Source: Scytalidium lignicola | Lineage: Eukaryota; Ascomycota; Leotiomycetes | DNA: 40,038 nucleotides | Reading direction: 5' to 3' | Assembly: GCA_002812745.2 (NCBI GenBank) | Contig: NCSJ02000369.1 | Span: 1 to 40,038 of the forward strand | Shown: piece by piece, positions 30,901 through 40,038 of the stretch | Layout: every line of letters starts with the position of its first letter | Position numbering within the stretch: the first letter of the stretch is position 1 | Notes under the pieces: model-generated | The model's database searches: none | What the model was told of the DNA's origin: nothing | The model's input: the letters and a program-made list of their open reading frames with translations, nothing else | Translations under genes and position numbers: made by a program

Positions 30901-32119
30901 TGGCCAGTCTCCAAAGGCCTGCTTCATCCCTGACGTTAGAGACCCTATCTCTGTGAAGTTGTCTGTTGCATTTAAATATGGCCTTGTCTCTTTTGGCTCT
31001 AGCTTCCTGGAAGGCCTTGAAGTTCTCCTCCGTTGGATACCTATGTTTCCTCCTATTTGCGTTCTTTAGGCTTTTGATAGCATCTTTCACGTCGTTGGTG
31101 AAGCCTGGCCTTGAAAACCGTGTGATTTTTACCTCTGGGACTGCCTCCTCTATGCCCTTGTTTAGGGCCTTTATGGTTCCGGCTACTGCAGAGTCGATTT
31201 CTGCAGGTGAGATGAGGTCCTGAATGACTGGGAGCTGTTCTCTGACCACTGTGGCCAGTAATTTGGCGTCCAATTGCTTAAAAGCCTTCTTGTATGCTGC
31301 TGGAGGGGGATTAGGCTCGATGTTGATCTTTGTGGCCACTGGGTAGTGGTCAGATGCGTGATCAAGCCTCCTGTCCACTCTGCAGGTGTGAATCCTGTCC
31401 TGAATCTCCTGTGTAGCCCATACTAGGTCTATACATGTACCTTTTATTCTCTGGTTGACGTTGTTTGCTGGCCTGGTGATTGTACCCGGTTCTAGCGCTA
31501 ATTCTAGCCCATTTTCTTCCATCAGTGGTATCAAGAAGTCTGTTTGATTGCTGTCTCTCTCTGTGAAGGGTTCATTCCCGAACCACATTTCATGGTATAG
31601 GTTGAAGTCTCCCACTACCATTTGTGGGTTATTTCTGTACCTGGCCAGTGCCTGGTCTAGTTGTGGAAGGGCACTACTGGTCAGCAGCTCTTCATATTCC
31701 CCATCTGCGAACCTTGCCTGTTCTTCCCCTAAGCCTAGTCCTCTGTTGTGGGGGTTGTAGATATTGTGGATGGAGATCTCCTTGTTTACTCCTTCCATTT
31801 TGACTTTGATGTGAGTTGTGAGGACGTTATGTCCTCTGCTTGTGATTCTGATGGTTTCCTTGTCGATTTTAGTAGTATCTATGAGGAAGCAGACGTGAGG
31901 GCGTTCTCCTGTAGTCTGCATATACACCTGATATCTGTCTGGGTATGGGTTGTGTGTTTTCCAGGGCTCTTTAGTTGAATTCAGGTATGGTTCCTGAATT
32001 GCAATGACATTGTATTCCCTGGCTTTCCTGTCCATGAGTAAGGCTGCCATAACTCCGTATGATTTCTGAACGTTGTACTGTAATACTGTGATTTGTTGTA
32101 GTTGTAATTGTTCTGTCAT
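27925..32119 (-). pseudogene. LINE ORF2: endonuclease, reverse transcriptase, RNase H, CCHC
   Basis: The start is an ATG at 32119, directly after the ORF1 stop. The N-terminal apurinic-type endonuclease looks intact (QYNVQKS, IAIQEPYL, NIYNPHN, VVGDFNLYHEMW, CIDLVWAT, SDHYPV). RT follows: YRPIALMNTIGKVMD, then after a frameshift at about 30340 LLLDVSGAFDNVSH, TGIPQGSPLSP and YIDDVGILA. A second frameshift lies at about 29600-29625. RNase H has YTDGSG, but the expected Glu in VYAASLMGI is Ser and the Asp in IFTTNQA is Thr. A Pro/Ala/Thr-rich linker (ARPTRAEPTTPTVARP and similar) follows, then CDCGEDDQTVRHVLETC, the C-terminal zinc-binding motif of Tad/I LINEs. It is inactive as it stands. Confidence 0.88.
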
Positions 32120-32671
32120 TTAGTAGACAGGGGTTTTCTTGCTTCTTCTGGTCTGAACCTCTGTGAATGGCATCTCAATGGACGGCTCCTGGTTATGCCT
32201 TGCTATGCTCCTGGTTTCCATTCTATCCTGGCTGGAAGTTGCTGAGCTTGATGTAGTTGTTGTTGTATTGTTGCTCTGGCTGTCACTTCTGGAGGCTACT
32301 CCAGAGCCCTCATCCCCTTCCTGAATTTGTTGGATACTCTCTGAGGGCTCAATGACCTCCTCAGGGATCTCAGCTATCTCCCTCTCTACCGGTGCTTTGC
32401 GTTTCTTTCCGGCTGTTGTAGTTGGTGCAGTTGTAGTCCGAATTCGTTGTCTGGGGACGGTAACCAGGTTTCCATTCCCCAGTGCCTCCATGCGCTTGCT
32501 AGCTGCCTCCACCCGGTGAGATCTCTTCGTTTTAGGAGTGCTAGGCTGTAGTGGAGGCTCTGGGTCCTCACTTGGTATCCGGATTGGCGTTTTAGGGGCT
32601 TGAGTAGCCTGATTCTCCTGTTGTGGTTCTTCTGTTCTACTAACTTGAACTCCTTCACCTTCTTTTCCTAC
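32120..32671 (-). pseudogene. LINE ORF1 (Gag-like), 5'-truncated
   Basis: An open frame of about 183 codons runs from the pogo 2 border to TAA at 32122-32120. It is hydrophilic and low-complexity, with Glu/Pro, Thr/Ser and Lys/Arg stretches (KRKAPVEREIAEIPEE, NNTTTTTSSSATSS). No zinc knuckle is present in what remains. A GTG at 32512 is only an internal codon; reading is open through GKEGEGVQVSRTEEPQQ to the border. The stop is followed at once by the ORF2 ATG in the same frame. Confidence 0.7.
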
Positions 32672-32673
32672 TA

Positions 32674-32723
32674 ACGTAAATCCCTGTCCAAGGGATCACC
32701 CCACCCAAGGGATCACTTCCCCT
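32674..32723 (+). repeat. Left TIR of pogo copy 2
   Basis: Contains two direct CAAGGGATCAC units 17 bp apart, at the same places as the ACCGGGCCAC pair in copy 1. Confidence 0.85.
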
Positions 32724-32788
32724 CAGATTATTGAATTTATCAACACCTACAATTTGAATTGATTATTTTTCAACCAAAACACGTTGCA

Positions 32789-34451
32789 ATGCCTAAAAAG
32801 CCACCTGTACAACAAGAAGGAAGAATCATTCTAGCTATAAACGCGTTTAAAAACAACAAAATCAAGTCACTTCGAGCTGCAGCGCGTTCTTTTGATGTTC
32901 CATATACCACTTTGCATAAACGACTCCATGGACACCCTGAAGCCTTCACAACCTACACCAAAGCGTTCAAGTTAACTCAAATTGAAGAGGAATCGCTAGT
33001 ATAATGGATTATCTCTATGGGAAACCGAGGAATGCCTCCTAGGCCTTCACAAGTGCAAGTAATGGCTTATACTTTGATTTCTAAGCAGGGTGAATCTACT
33101 TCTCCTTCACTTATAGGCAAAAACTGGGTTCAACGATTTTTAGGTTGTCATGCTGAATTGACTACCAAATATATTCGCAAATATAGTTATCAACGAGCTA
33201 AATGCGAAGATCCAAAGCTTATTCAGCAGTGGTTTAACTAGTTCCTTGAAACCAAACTTCAATATAGAATCCTAAACGAGGATATCTACAATTTCGATGA
33301 AACAGGCTTTGCCATGGGTATAATTGCTACTACAAAAGTAGTTACAACCTCTGAATGTTTTGGAAAACCTCCATTACTACAGCCTGGGAATCGTGAATAG
33401 GTTACAGTTATTGAATCAATCAGTGCTGACGGATGGGTTTTACTACCTTTGATTATTTTTAAGGGTAAATACCATCAACTAGCTTTGAGCAATTTATTAC
33501 CTGAAGGTTGGAGAGATGAACGAAGTGATAATGGATGGACAAACAATCGAATTGGCCTTGAATGGCTTGAAAACCTTCGAACCTGCTACTAAAGAAAGAA
33601 CTAAGGGCCAATATCGCATGTTAGTTCTTGATGGCCATGGAAGTCATGTAACACCTGAATTCGACTTGTTTTGTTCTCAACACAAAATTGTTCCAATTTG
33701 TATGCCTCCTCATTCCTCACATCTCCTTCAACCACTTGATGTAACTTGTTTTTCAGTTCTCAAACGCATGTATGGTGCTCAACTTGAAAACAAAGTGCGT
33801 GGTGGAATTCAACATATTGACAAGGAAGATTTCCTGGAGATATATCCAATTGTACGTCAGCAAACTTTCAAATCAACAACTATTCAGAATGGATTTGCAG
33901 CTACTGGATTGATTCCTTATGAACCAGAGCATGTACTAGCCAAATTGCGTGTTCAGGTTGATCAAATATCTACACCTCCAGGGAGTACCCATAGTAGCAA
34001 TTCTGGAGTACAATGGGTTCCACAAACACCTCATAACCCTGTTCAATTGCATTTGCAATCTCAATCTATTCAGCAATTGCTTAAGGAACAGTATAGCCCT
34101 ACAACTCCTATAAAAACAGCTATAAATCAAGCATTCAAGGGATGTGAAATGGCCATGCATAATGTCATATTTATGGTTGAGGATAATGAGAGATTACGAG
34201 CTGAAAATGCCAAAATGCAACAAAAACTACGTAGATCTAGGAAACAACTAGTTCATACAGGTTCCTTGACAAGGCAAGAGGCTTAGGAATTGGCACAATC
34301 AAGTGCTACAGTGCAAAATGCATCGGAGGCTGTTATCCCTTCAACATCTGCGAATCTTTTGCAAGTACAATCACGGCGGCCACAAAAGTGCTCAGAATGT
34401 GGAAATGTAGGACATAATAGACTTAAATGTCCTAATTTAGCTAGTCATTAG
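32789..34451 (+). pseudogene. Pogo/Fot1 transposase copy 2, with CCHC knuckle
   Basis: Same protein as in copy 1, from the ATG at 32789 to TAG at 34449-34451, with no MULE. HTH domains and the DD35D triad (NFDETGF, LVLDGHGSH, LQPLDVTCF) are readable. The C-terminus ends in CSECGNVGHNRLKC, a clean CX2CX4HX4C zinc knuckle, followed by PNLASH. It is disrupted by TAA at 33002, TAG at 33239, TAG at 33398, a 2-nt deletion at about 33568 (compared with copy 1) and TAG at 34284. The stops correspond to Gln or Trp codons, C:G to T:A. A coiled coil (VEDNERLRAENAKMQQKLRRS) precedes the knuckle. Confidence 0.88.
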
Positions 34452-34508
34452 ATTTATTCAAATAGACGTTGTTGTTGGTTGAATATTTGGTGTTGAAGGT
34501 TAAGGTGG

Positions 34509-34558
34509 AGGGAAAGTGTCTCCTTGGGTGGGGTGTCTCCTTGGACAGGGATTTACGT
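34509..34558 (-). repeat. Right TIR of pogo copy 2
   Basis: Inverted relative of 32674-32723. Here the paired units read CAAGGAGACAC on the minus strand, different from the left end but identical to each other. Confidence 0.85.
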
Positions 34559-34684
34559 TATTATAGTGTTGTAGTAACTACGTACGTACACAAGTAAAGA
34601 GAGTTAACTAGTAGACTACTAAAAAGTGAAGTCACATGTAATAAACAAGATAATGCCTAAGGTAACACACAGGATATCACAACA
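34559..34684 (-). repeat. Partial 3' LTR of copia A copy 2
   Basis: Aligns with 39331-39445 from the TA of the pogo target onward (TATTATAGTGTTGTAGT against TATTGTGGTCTTGTAGT; two of the differences are G to A). It ends CACAACA. The first ~50 bp of the LTR (plus-strand order) are missing. Confidence 0.75.
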
Positions 34685-34695
34685 CACCCCCATGT
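34685..34695 (-). promoter_or_regulatory. Polypurine tract of copia A copy 2
   Basis: On the minus strand ACATGGGGGTG directly precedes the LTR start TGTTG. Confidence 0.55.
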
Positions 34696-34817
34696 CACCG
34701 AAGCACCGAAAATTAATGCAAAAGTACCCTAAATCCCATACAAAAACAAGTGCAGAGACACTTGAACTATAAAACAGAATGCTGCAAGTGTAATACCTGA
34801 ACCTGAAATGAGAGTTT

Positions 34818-37800
34818 TTATCAATTCAAAGTAATCGATTTCAGGCCTAACAAATCCATAAACTTTGTATGTTTGACTGAATTCAAAGCTTTTGTAAGGC
34901 CGTCAGCCACCATATCTACGGTAAGGATGTAATTCAAAATGATCTCTCCTGATTACACCTTCTCACGTACAAAGTGATATCTGATATCAATGTGTTTGGC
35001 CTTTTTCGATTGTTTAGTAGTCTTAGCCATAAAAAGGGAACCTTGATTGTTACCATTTAAGGTGATCTTAGAGCTTGTAATGTTGACCTGAAGTTCTGAC
35101 AACAATCTGGTTAGCTATATAGCTTTGCATGATGCTTCAGAGAGAGCATAATACTCAGCTTCTATAGTAGACAGAGTAACACAAGGTAGTCGCTAGCAAC
35201 ACCATGAAATAAGGCCTCCTCCTAAAAAGAAGAGATAACTTATGGTAAATCAACATGTTTCCAAACAACCACTGTAATTAAAGTCATTGAAACTATAAAA
35301 ATCAAGGTTTTCGTTTCTGTCTCCTCTAAAGGTGATGTTAACATCTTGAGTACCTTAGAGGTATTGAAAGACTTGTTTGACTAACTTCAAGTGTTATGAA
35401 GATGGATTTTGAAGGAATTGTAAGAGTTAGGAGACTAAAAAGGACAAATCAAGATATGTTTGTGTTATGAGATATATAACAGAATTAACTTTTTCAGAAT
35501 AAAGCTAAACATCTTAAGGAGTAGTTATACTGTTATATTTGATTATGAACTCAGTTACATTTGCCTCAAATAGAGTAGAGTAAGGTTTAACATTGTTATA
35601 CTTAAATCAATCAAGAATCTTCTTGACATACTTATCCTAAACAAGAGAAATGATATGTTTCTCCTAATCCTGTATGATATATACCCTCAGAAACCAGGAT
35701 ACAAGTCCTATATCGATCATTTTGAATAAATCATAGAGAATTCACTTAACCTTATTGAATTAAGAGCTTCTAGGACTAATAACTAGAAAATCATCAACAT
35801 AAGTGCAAATAAAGATACTTAGACGTTGATTAAAGAAGATATTAAGGTCAGATTAAAGAGGAAGAAAACTAATTTCAACTAACTTCAAATTAAGCTTCAA
35901 TTGCTAATAACAAGGAGCTTACTTCAGTTTATACAAGGACTTCAAAAGAAGAAGAACAAGATGACCATCACTATCAATATCAGTATATTCAATACCAAGA
36001 GCTCAAAGATCCTCAACGGTGAATCCCTCAAGAAGATCTATATAGATCTTTACATTAATATCACTATTTAGAAAGGTTATAATAATATCCATTTAGTATA
36101 TTTACTAATCACAAACAATAATAACTGACATTAATACCTTTTATATTGTTAACTTAATAATACTTGCTTAAGTTTGATCATAATCCACTCTATAGTATTG
36201 TTTATATCCTTTAACCACAAACTTAACTTTAAAGTATTCAATTTGATGGTCTGCATTATGTTTAATACAATAAACCTATTAACCTTTCAAGGCATGCTTT
36301 CCAGGAGAAAGCCAAGTAAGCTTAAAAGTCTTACACTTCACCAAAGACTTGAGCTCAGTTATTATAGCATCTTCTTATTCCTTGGAATACAGAGTATCAA
36401 AGGCTTCCTTGTAAGATTTCAGTTCTGTGGGATTATCTATCACAGCTAGAGTATACCTTAAATTCAAAGCAGAACAAGCTGTAAGACAATGGCTATAAGC
36501 CATAATAACTGCTAAAGGTTGACCAAGAATCTCTTCTTCATCAGGAAAGGCTTTAAAAACGACTAGAAATAGAGAAACAACTGGAGATAAAGCTTAAGTA
36601 CTTGATTTTACAACTTGTAAGTATATAACATGATTCTTTATAAGATCAACATACATAATATCAGAGTTATTAGTATGTCCTAACTTAAGCTTCTTATTCT
36701 TTAAGCCTTTTAGACAATTACAACTGTGTTTAGTAAGTACAACTACCTGAGGAAGCTCATCTTCAGACACCTCCTCCTCCTCCTCAATAGGTTGTACAAC
36801 CTCCTCAAACATGAAGTTCAACTGTAAAAGGAAAGCTATATCTTGCAGAGTAGAAGTTGGAGATAATGGAGAATATAAGGAACTAACTTCAATAACAGCT
36901 TCAACATCTTGAGCTTTGATAACAAGCTCTTTTAGGTGTAAATTACTCTTTGTGAAGGTAATATAAGAAGTGTAGACCAACTTATGAGTATATAAGGGAA
37001 CTTAACAACAATAAATTGAACTACCCTCAAAGCTTAGCAATATACTCTCTTCAGCCTTAGAAGCCATCTTTTAAGAAGTTACATAACATTCCTTATTAAC
37101 ATATATAAAGATTTTGGAACTAATAACACAAAAGTTCAATAAATCAGGTTTATAATTAATACCAAAAGGAGAAACCTGTTTTATAAAGGCTTCAAATAGA
37201 GTAATATCACTTATAAGAGTTCTGATTACAAGATAATTACCAATATATATAACTGATTTGTATACCTTGTTCTAAAGTATAAGGAGAATGTTAACAACAA
37301 TTATAATAATGCAAGTTCTTGTAAATATAAAGTGTTTAACTCTCTTAAAGACTTTATTTTGCTATAGTGTATAAGGAATAGTCTTTTCATGTCAAATACT
37401 TTTATGATTATAAAAGGTATTAAGTTTCTCTTTACTAAACTTATTTCCACTATCAATTTAAATCAATTTAAGAGTAATATTCTACTGATTCTTAAGAAGA
37501 GTATAGTACATAATTATAACATCATATGCACTCTTCTTTTCTTTATAAGTATAACCTTAAGTAGTACTAGAACAATCATCTACTATAATAATAGCATAAT
37601 GATACCTATTATAGCTAACAAGTGTAATTGTACACACATTGATATTCAAGACCTTACTAACTTTAGTAGATCTTTTTCTGGGTTGTCGAGAAACACCNTT
37701 TTTCAAAGTAACCACATTCACAAGCTTCACAGAGGAAGGAGTCTTCATCAAAGGCCTTCTTCACTAGCTTAACGTCAATACCAAGAGTAACTTTAATAAT

Positions 37801-39160
37801 ATTCTTAACGACTTCAAGGCTTATATATGCTAAACGTTGATGAATGATATCTAGACTAAAAACTGTTTGATGAGCAGAGAATGCTGAAATAAGCATTGTT
37901 AAAATGGATGTTAATCTCAAATAGATACTAACAAGGGAAGTAATGATAACACTGTATTCAACATTGTTCTTATTGAATATACCAGATAAAGTGACATGAG
38001 CATTACTATTCTGTACAAGGAGTTTTAAAGCTTTNAAAAATATTGACTAGAAATGTAAGTATATACTGTATATTAATAAGTGTCAAGAGGAAAGATAAAC
38101 CATTTGAATAAGTAGTTTTGAGTATAACAATGCTTATGCTTACAATCAGAGTAAAACCATTACCTGTCTCCATAGGATGAAGATCAGAACATGTTGAATA
38201 AGAACCAGAATTGAACTAATTAAGATTATTAATAATGTGATCAGTAATACTTATATCTGTAATCTACTAATTGTATGTAAATATAAAGAAAGTTATAAGA
38301 TTAGCAATGACCAAGCTAGCAAAGTTAAGGTTGACAATGTTGGATTTGTCTTTTAAATCAGACTTCTTAAGTTTATCCTTACTTTTCTTCTTCTTCTTCT
38401 TGTTAAACTACTTTGCCTTATATTCTTCAAGCTTCTTAGGATACTTTTGAAAGCAATCAGATTCCTTATGACTATTCTTCTTATAATAATTACACTTAAT
38501 ATCCTTAAAGCTTTTCGAATTGCTTGAATTAGAATTGTTCTTGTTATACATGACAGCATTAGAGGAGTTAGTAACAAAGATAGATTTATCAGTAATGTCC
38601 TCTATAAGTTAAGTAAGTATAAATAGCTTTTCTGATCTGCTAGCTGAACATTGACATTTAGCTTAAATAGGATATTCATCCTCAAAACCAGAAATAAAAA
38701 CAAATTAATAAAGAAACTTTATATTATCACCCTTGACAGCCTTCAAATTAGCTATTATCAATTTGAATATAATAATATACATACTTGTAAAGTTGAAGTA
38801 ATTATGTTTAACAAAAATCAGCTCAGACAAGAACTTCTGTTGTAAATTACAACCTTTTCCTTGATATTAAGCTTTTAAGGTAGCTTAAGCAAGCTTTGCT
38901 ATATCATAGTCCTTAATCAATAATATAGCCTTGTCATCAATATTGACATTAAGATACATATGGGTTTTGGCGTCATCTTTGCACTAAGCCTTTTACTTAA
39001 GAGTATCTCCCTTAGGAGGTGAAACAATATTACTAACATAATCTTCAAGACCTTTAGACTAGAGCAATACCATAAGACAGAAGCTCCAAAGGTCATAGTT
39101 CTCTGAACCCTTGAGTCTTTAGTCCTTAAGAAGAACCACAGTTCCAGAATCGTCAACCAT
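34818..39160 (-). pseudogene. Copia family A Gag-Pol polyprotein, RIP-degraded
   Basis: Starts at an ATG at 39160 (MVDDSGTVVLLKD) and reads through many TAG/TAA codons. The Gag knuckle near 38452-38494 is CNYYKKNSHKESDC, with one Cys replaced by Tyr. The pre-integrase HHCC region is at 37690-37870 (HQRLAYISLEVVKNII, where the second His is Tyr, then CEAC). The integrase core (IIIVDDCSSTT) lies at ~37560. The variable region, open at 36594-36980, matches 11985-12360 of copy 1. RT spans about 36400-35700 with FLNSDINVKIYIDL and YVDD (35790-35801). RNase H ends with LTVDMVADGLTKALNSV near 34880. It is dead, but better preserved than copy 1. Confidence 0.82.
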
Positions 39161-39265
39161 GCTAAAGGTGATGGCTAGATGCATGGATATGGGTAAACAA
39201 AGACAAAAAAGGGTGTTAATCAACACAATCAACACAAAAGAAGAGTTAGCCCAATTACGTTGCTA

Positions 39266-39280
39266 CCAGAGCGTATAACC
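39266..39280 (-). promoter_or_regulatory. Decayed primer binding site of copia A copy 2
   Basis: The minus strand reads GGTTATACGCTCTGG directly after the LTR end TTCAACA. It aligns with GGTTATGAGCCCGG of copia B, so the same initiator-tRNA fragment primer is likely. Confidence 0.5.
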
Positions 39281-39445
39281 TGTTGAATTAAGCATAGCAA
39301 GAGGTTGTGTAATCGGGGTTACTCAAATATATTGTGGTCTTGTAGTGTAACTACGTATGTACAAGTGAAGCTAACTACTAGAAAGGGAAGTCACATGTAA
39401 TAAGTGAAACGTGGTGCCTAAGGTGACAACTAGGATATCACAACA
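39281..39445 (-). repeat. 5' LTR of copia A copy 2 (165 bp)
   Basis: On the plus strand it runs TGTTGAATT..TCACAACA, a perfect 5-bp inverted terminus (TGTTG/CAACA). It is short for an LTR but matches the partial copy at the other end. Confidence 0.75.
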
Positions 39446-40038
39446 ATTAAAGTATATACTTGTATAATAAGATTTCAAGGTATTAAAAAAAAAATCAAAA
39501 TAGTAAAGTAAGTAAACATAAGTATAATAACTTATACTCTTAAAAAAATNATGAAGTTTAACAGAATATATTAATAGAAATAATGATATAAGAGAATGTT
39601 TTAAACAATTTACAATTGAGAAAACAATTTATNAAAAGGTAAAATATATATTGATTATAATAATCTTTATATTAATTGATTTTCAGAAAGGTTAATAATA
39701 AATATTAAACTATTCTAATATGAAATTTTAATTATAACAAAGAAAATAGTTAATATGTACAACTTGATAATAATAATCTTGTATAAGAAGATATATTATA
39801 AGAAGAGATTAACACATTTAAGATGGAAATAATATAATATAAAGATAACCTTCAAAATAGAGAAAGATTTGTTAATCTTCTTAAAAGAAGTAATATAAAA
39901 GAATATGATTATACTATAATAATTAAGACATATTATATAAGTTAAATGATTATAAAAATTATTATAAAGACAATTAAACATGAATATAATACTAATATTA
40001 CTTATAATATATATATAAAATTAAATTCTTTACTTAAC
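39446..40038. other. AT-rich sequence, unassigned
   Basis: Strong AT bias, stops in all frames, and Ns beside homopolymers. Presumably an older RIP-decayed repeat into which copia A copy 2 inserted. No motif recognised. Confidence 0.35.

Larger units (their letters stand above)
27586..32671 (-). mobile_element. Tad-like LINE (non-LTR retrotransposon), 5'-truncated
   Basis: Two ORFs in the order ORF1 (Gag-like) then ORF2 (endonuclease, RT, RNase H, CCHC), with a terminal poly(A). This matches the Tad/I group found in filamentous fungi. The 5' part of ORF1 is missing at the pogo 2 junction. ORF2 has two frameshifts. Base composition is balanced, so RIP has hardly acted. Confidence 0.85.
32674..34558 (+). 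mobile_element. Pogo/Fot1-type DNA transposon, copy 2
   Basis: 1885 bp with ends ACGTAAATCC..GGATTTACGT, flanked by TA at 32672-32673 and 34559-34560. TIRs are ~50 bp. Left flank is LINE ORF1; right flank is a copia A LTR entered at an internal TA. The missing left part of that LTR shows the site has been rearranged. Confidence 0.9.
34559..39445 (-). mobile_element. Copia family A copy 2, RIP-degraded
   Basis: Minus-strand copia element with a 5' LTR (39281-39445), decayed PBS, full-length but stop-riddled polyprotein, PPT and a partial 3' LTR (34559-34684) cut by pogo 2. It matches copy 1 (9912-13030) in inverted orientation. Confidence 0.85.

Noticed and set aside
1..40038. CRISPR array, phage or bacterial defence system
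   Set aside because: No regular spacer-repeat array was seen; the introns and element types are those of a filamentous fungus.

Overview
The window looks like part of a filamentous ascomycete (Pezizomycotina) genome. It has short GT..AG introns of 46 and 78 bp, a GT32 fungal glycosyltransferase, and fungal transposon families: Ty1/copia, Ty3/gypsy, a Tad-like LINE, a Fot1/pogo element and a MULE. It also has sharply bounded, extremely AT-rich blocks full of TAA/TAG codons, as expected from repeat-induced point mutation (RIP, C:G to T:A). Species cannot be named from the sequence. Almost everything here is transposon; at most two sequences look like host genes.

Layout. 1-9911 is a RIP-decayed Ty3/gypsy graveyard: a gag on the minus strand (1181-2650) with an LTR-like leader carrying a 38-bp tandem repeat, a second gag (5280-6110, minus), a decayed RT/RNase H/integrase (6655-8429, plus), a 629-bp TA-flanked inverted-repeat (foldback or MITE-like) element (8432-9060), and a gypsy 3' end with its LTR (9668-9911). 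9912-13030 is the 5' half of a RIP-decayed copia (family A, copy 1), ending inside its RT. 13033-17462 is a pogo/Fot1 element (copy 1), and a MULE with near-identical 121-bp terminal repeats (14707-17239) sits inside its transposase gene. 17524-22462 is a much less mutated copia (family B) with one RT frameshift and a truncated 5' LTR.

22463-27585 is a GC-balanced, apparently single-copy island. It holds one plausible small single-pass membrane protein gene (24051-24320) and one convincing host gene, a GT32 glycosyltransferase of the SUR1/CSH1 type with an in-frame 78-bp intron (26576-27580). A Tad-like LINE on the minus strand (27586-32671) begins with its poly(A) tail 6 bp after the GT32 stop. 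32674-34558 is a second pogo copy with a C-terminal CCHC zinc knuckle. 34559-39445 is copia family A copy 2 (minus strand, RIP-decayed), in inverted orientation to copy 1. 39446-40038 is AT-rich and unassigned.

How the parts relate. The elements are nested: MULE in pogo 1, pogo 1 at a copia A break, gypsy LTR in copia A gag, pogo 2 at a TA in a copia A LTR. The flanks of both pogo copies do not rejoin into one continuous host element, so rearrangement, deletion or assembly error has occurred at both. I found no CRISPR, tRNA, rRNA, biosynthetic cluster or new defence system. The most unusual signals are the foldback element, matched direct repeats inside the pogo TIRs, the TTACGG/CCGTAA enrichment in copia B, and several gene-structure details that simple ORF calling would miss.
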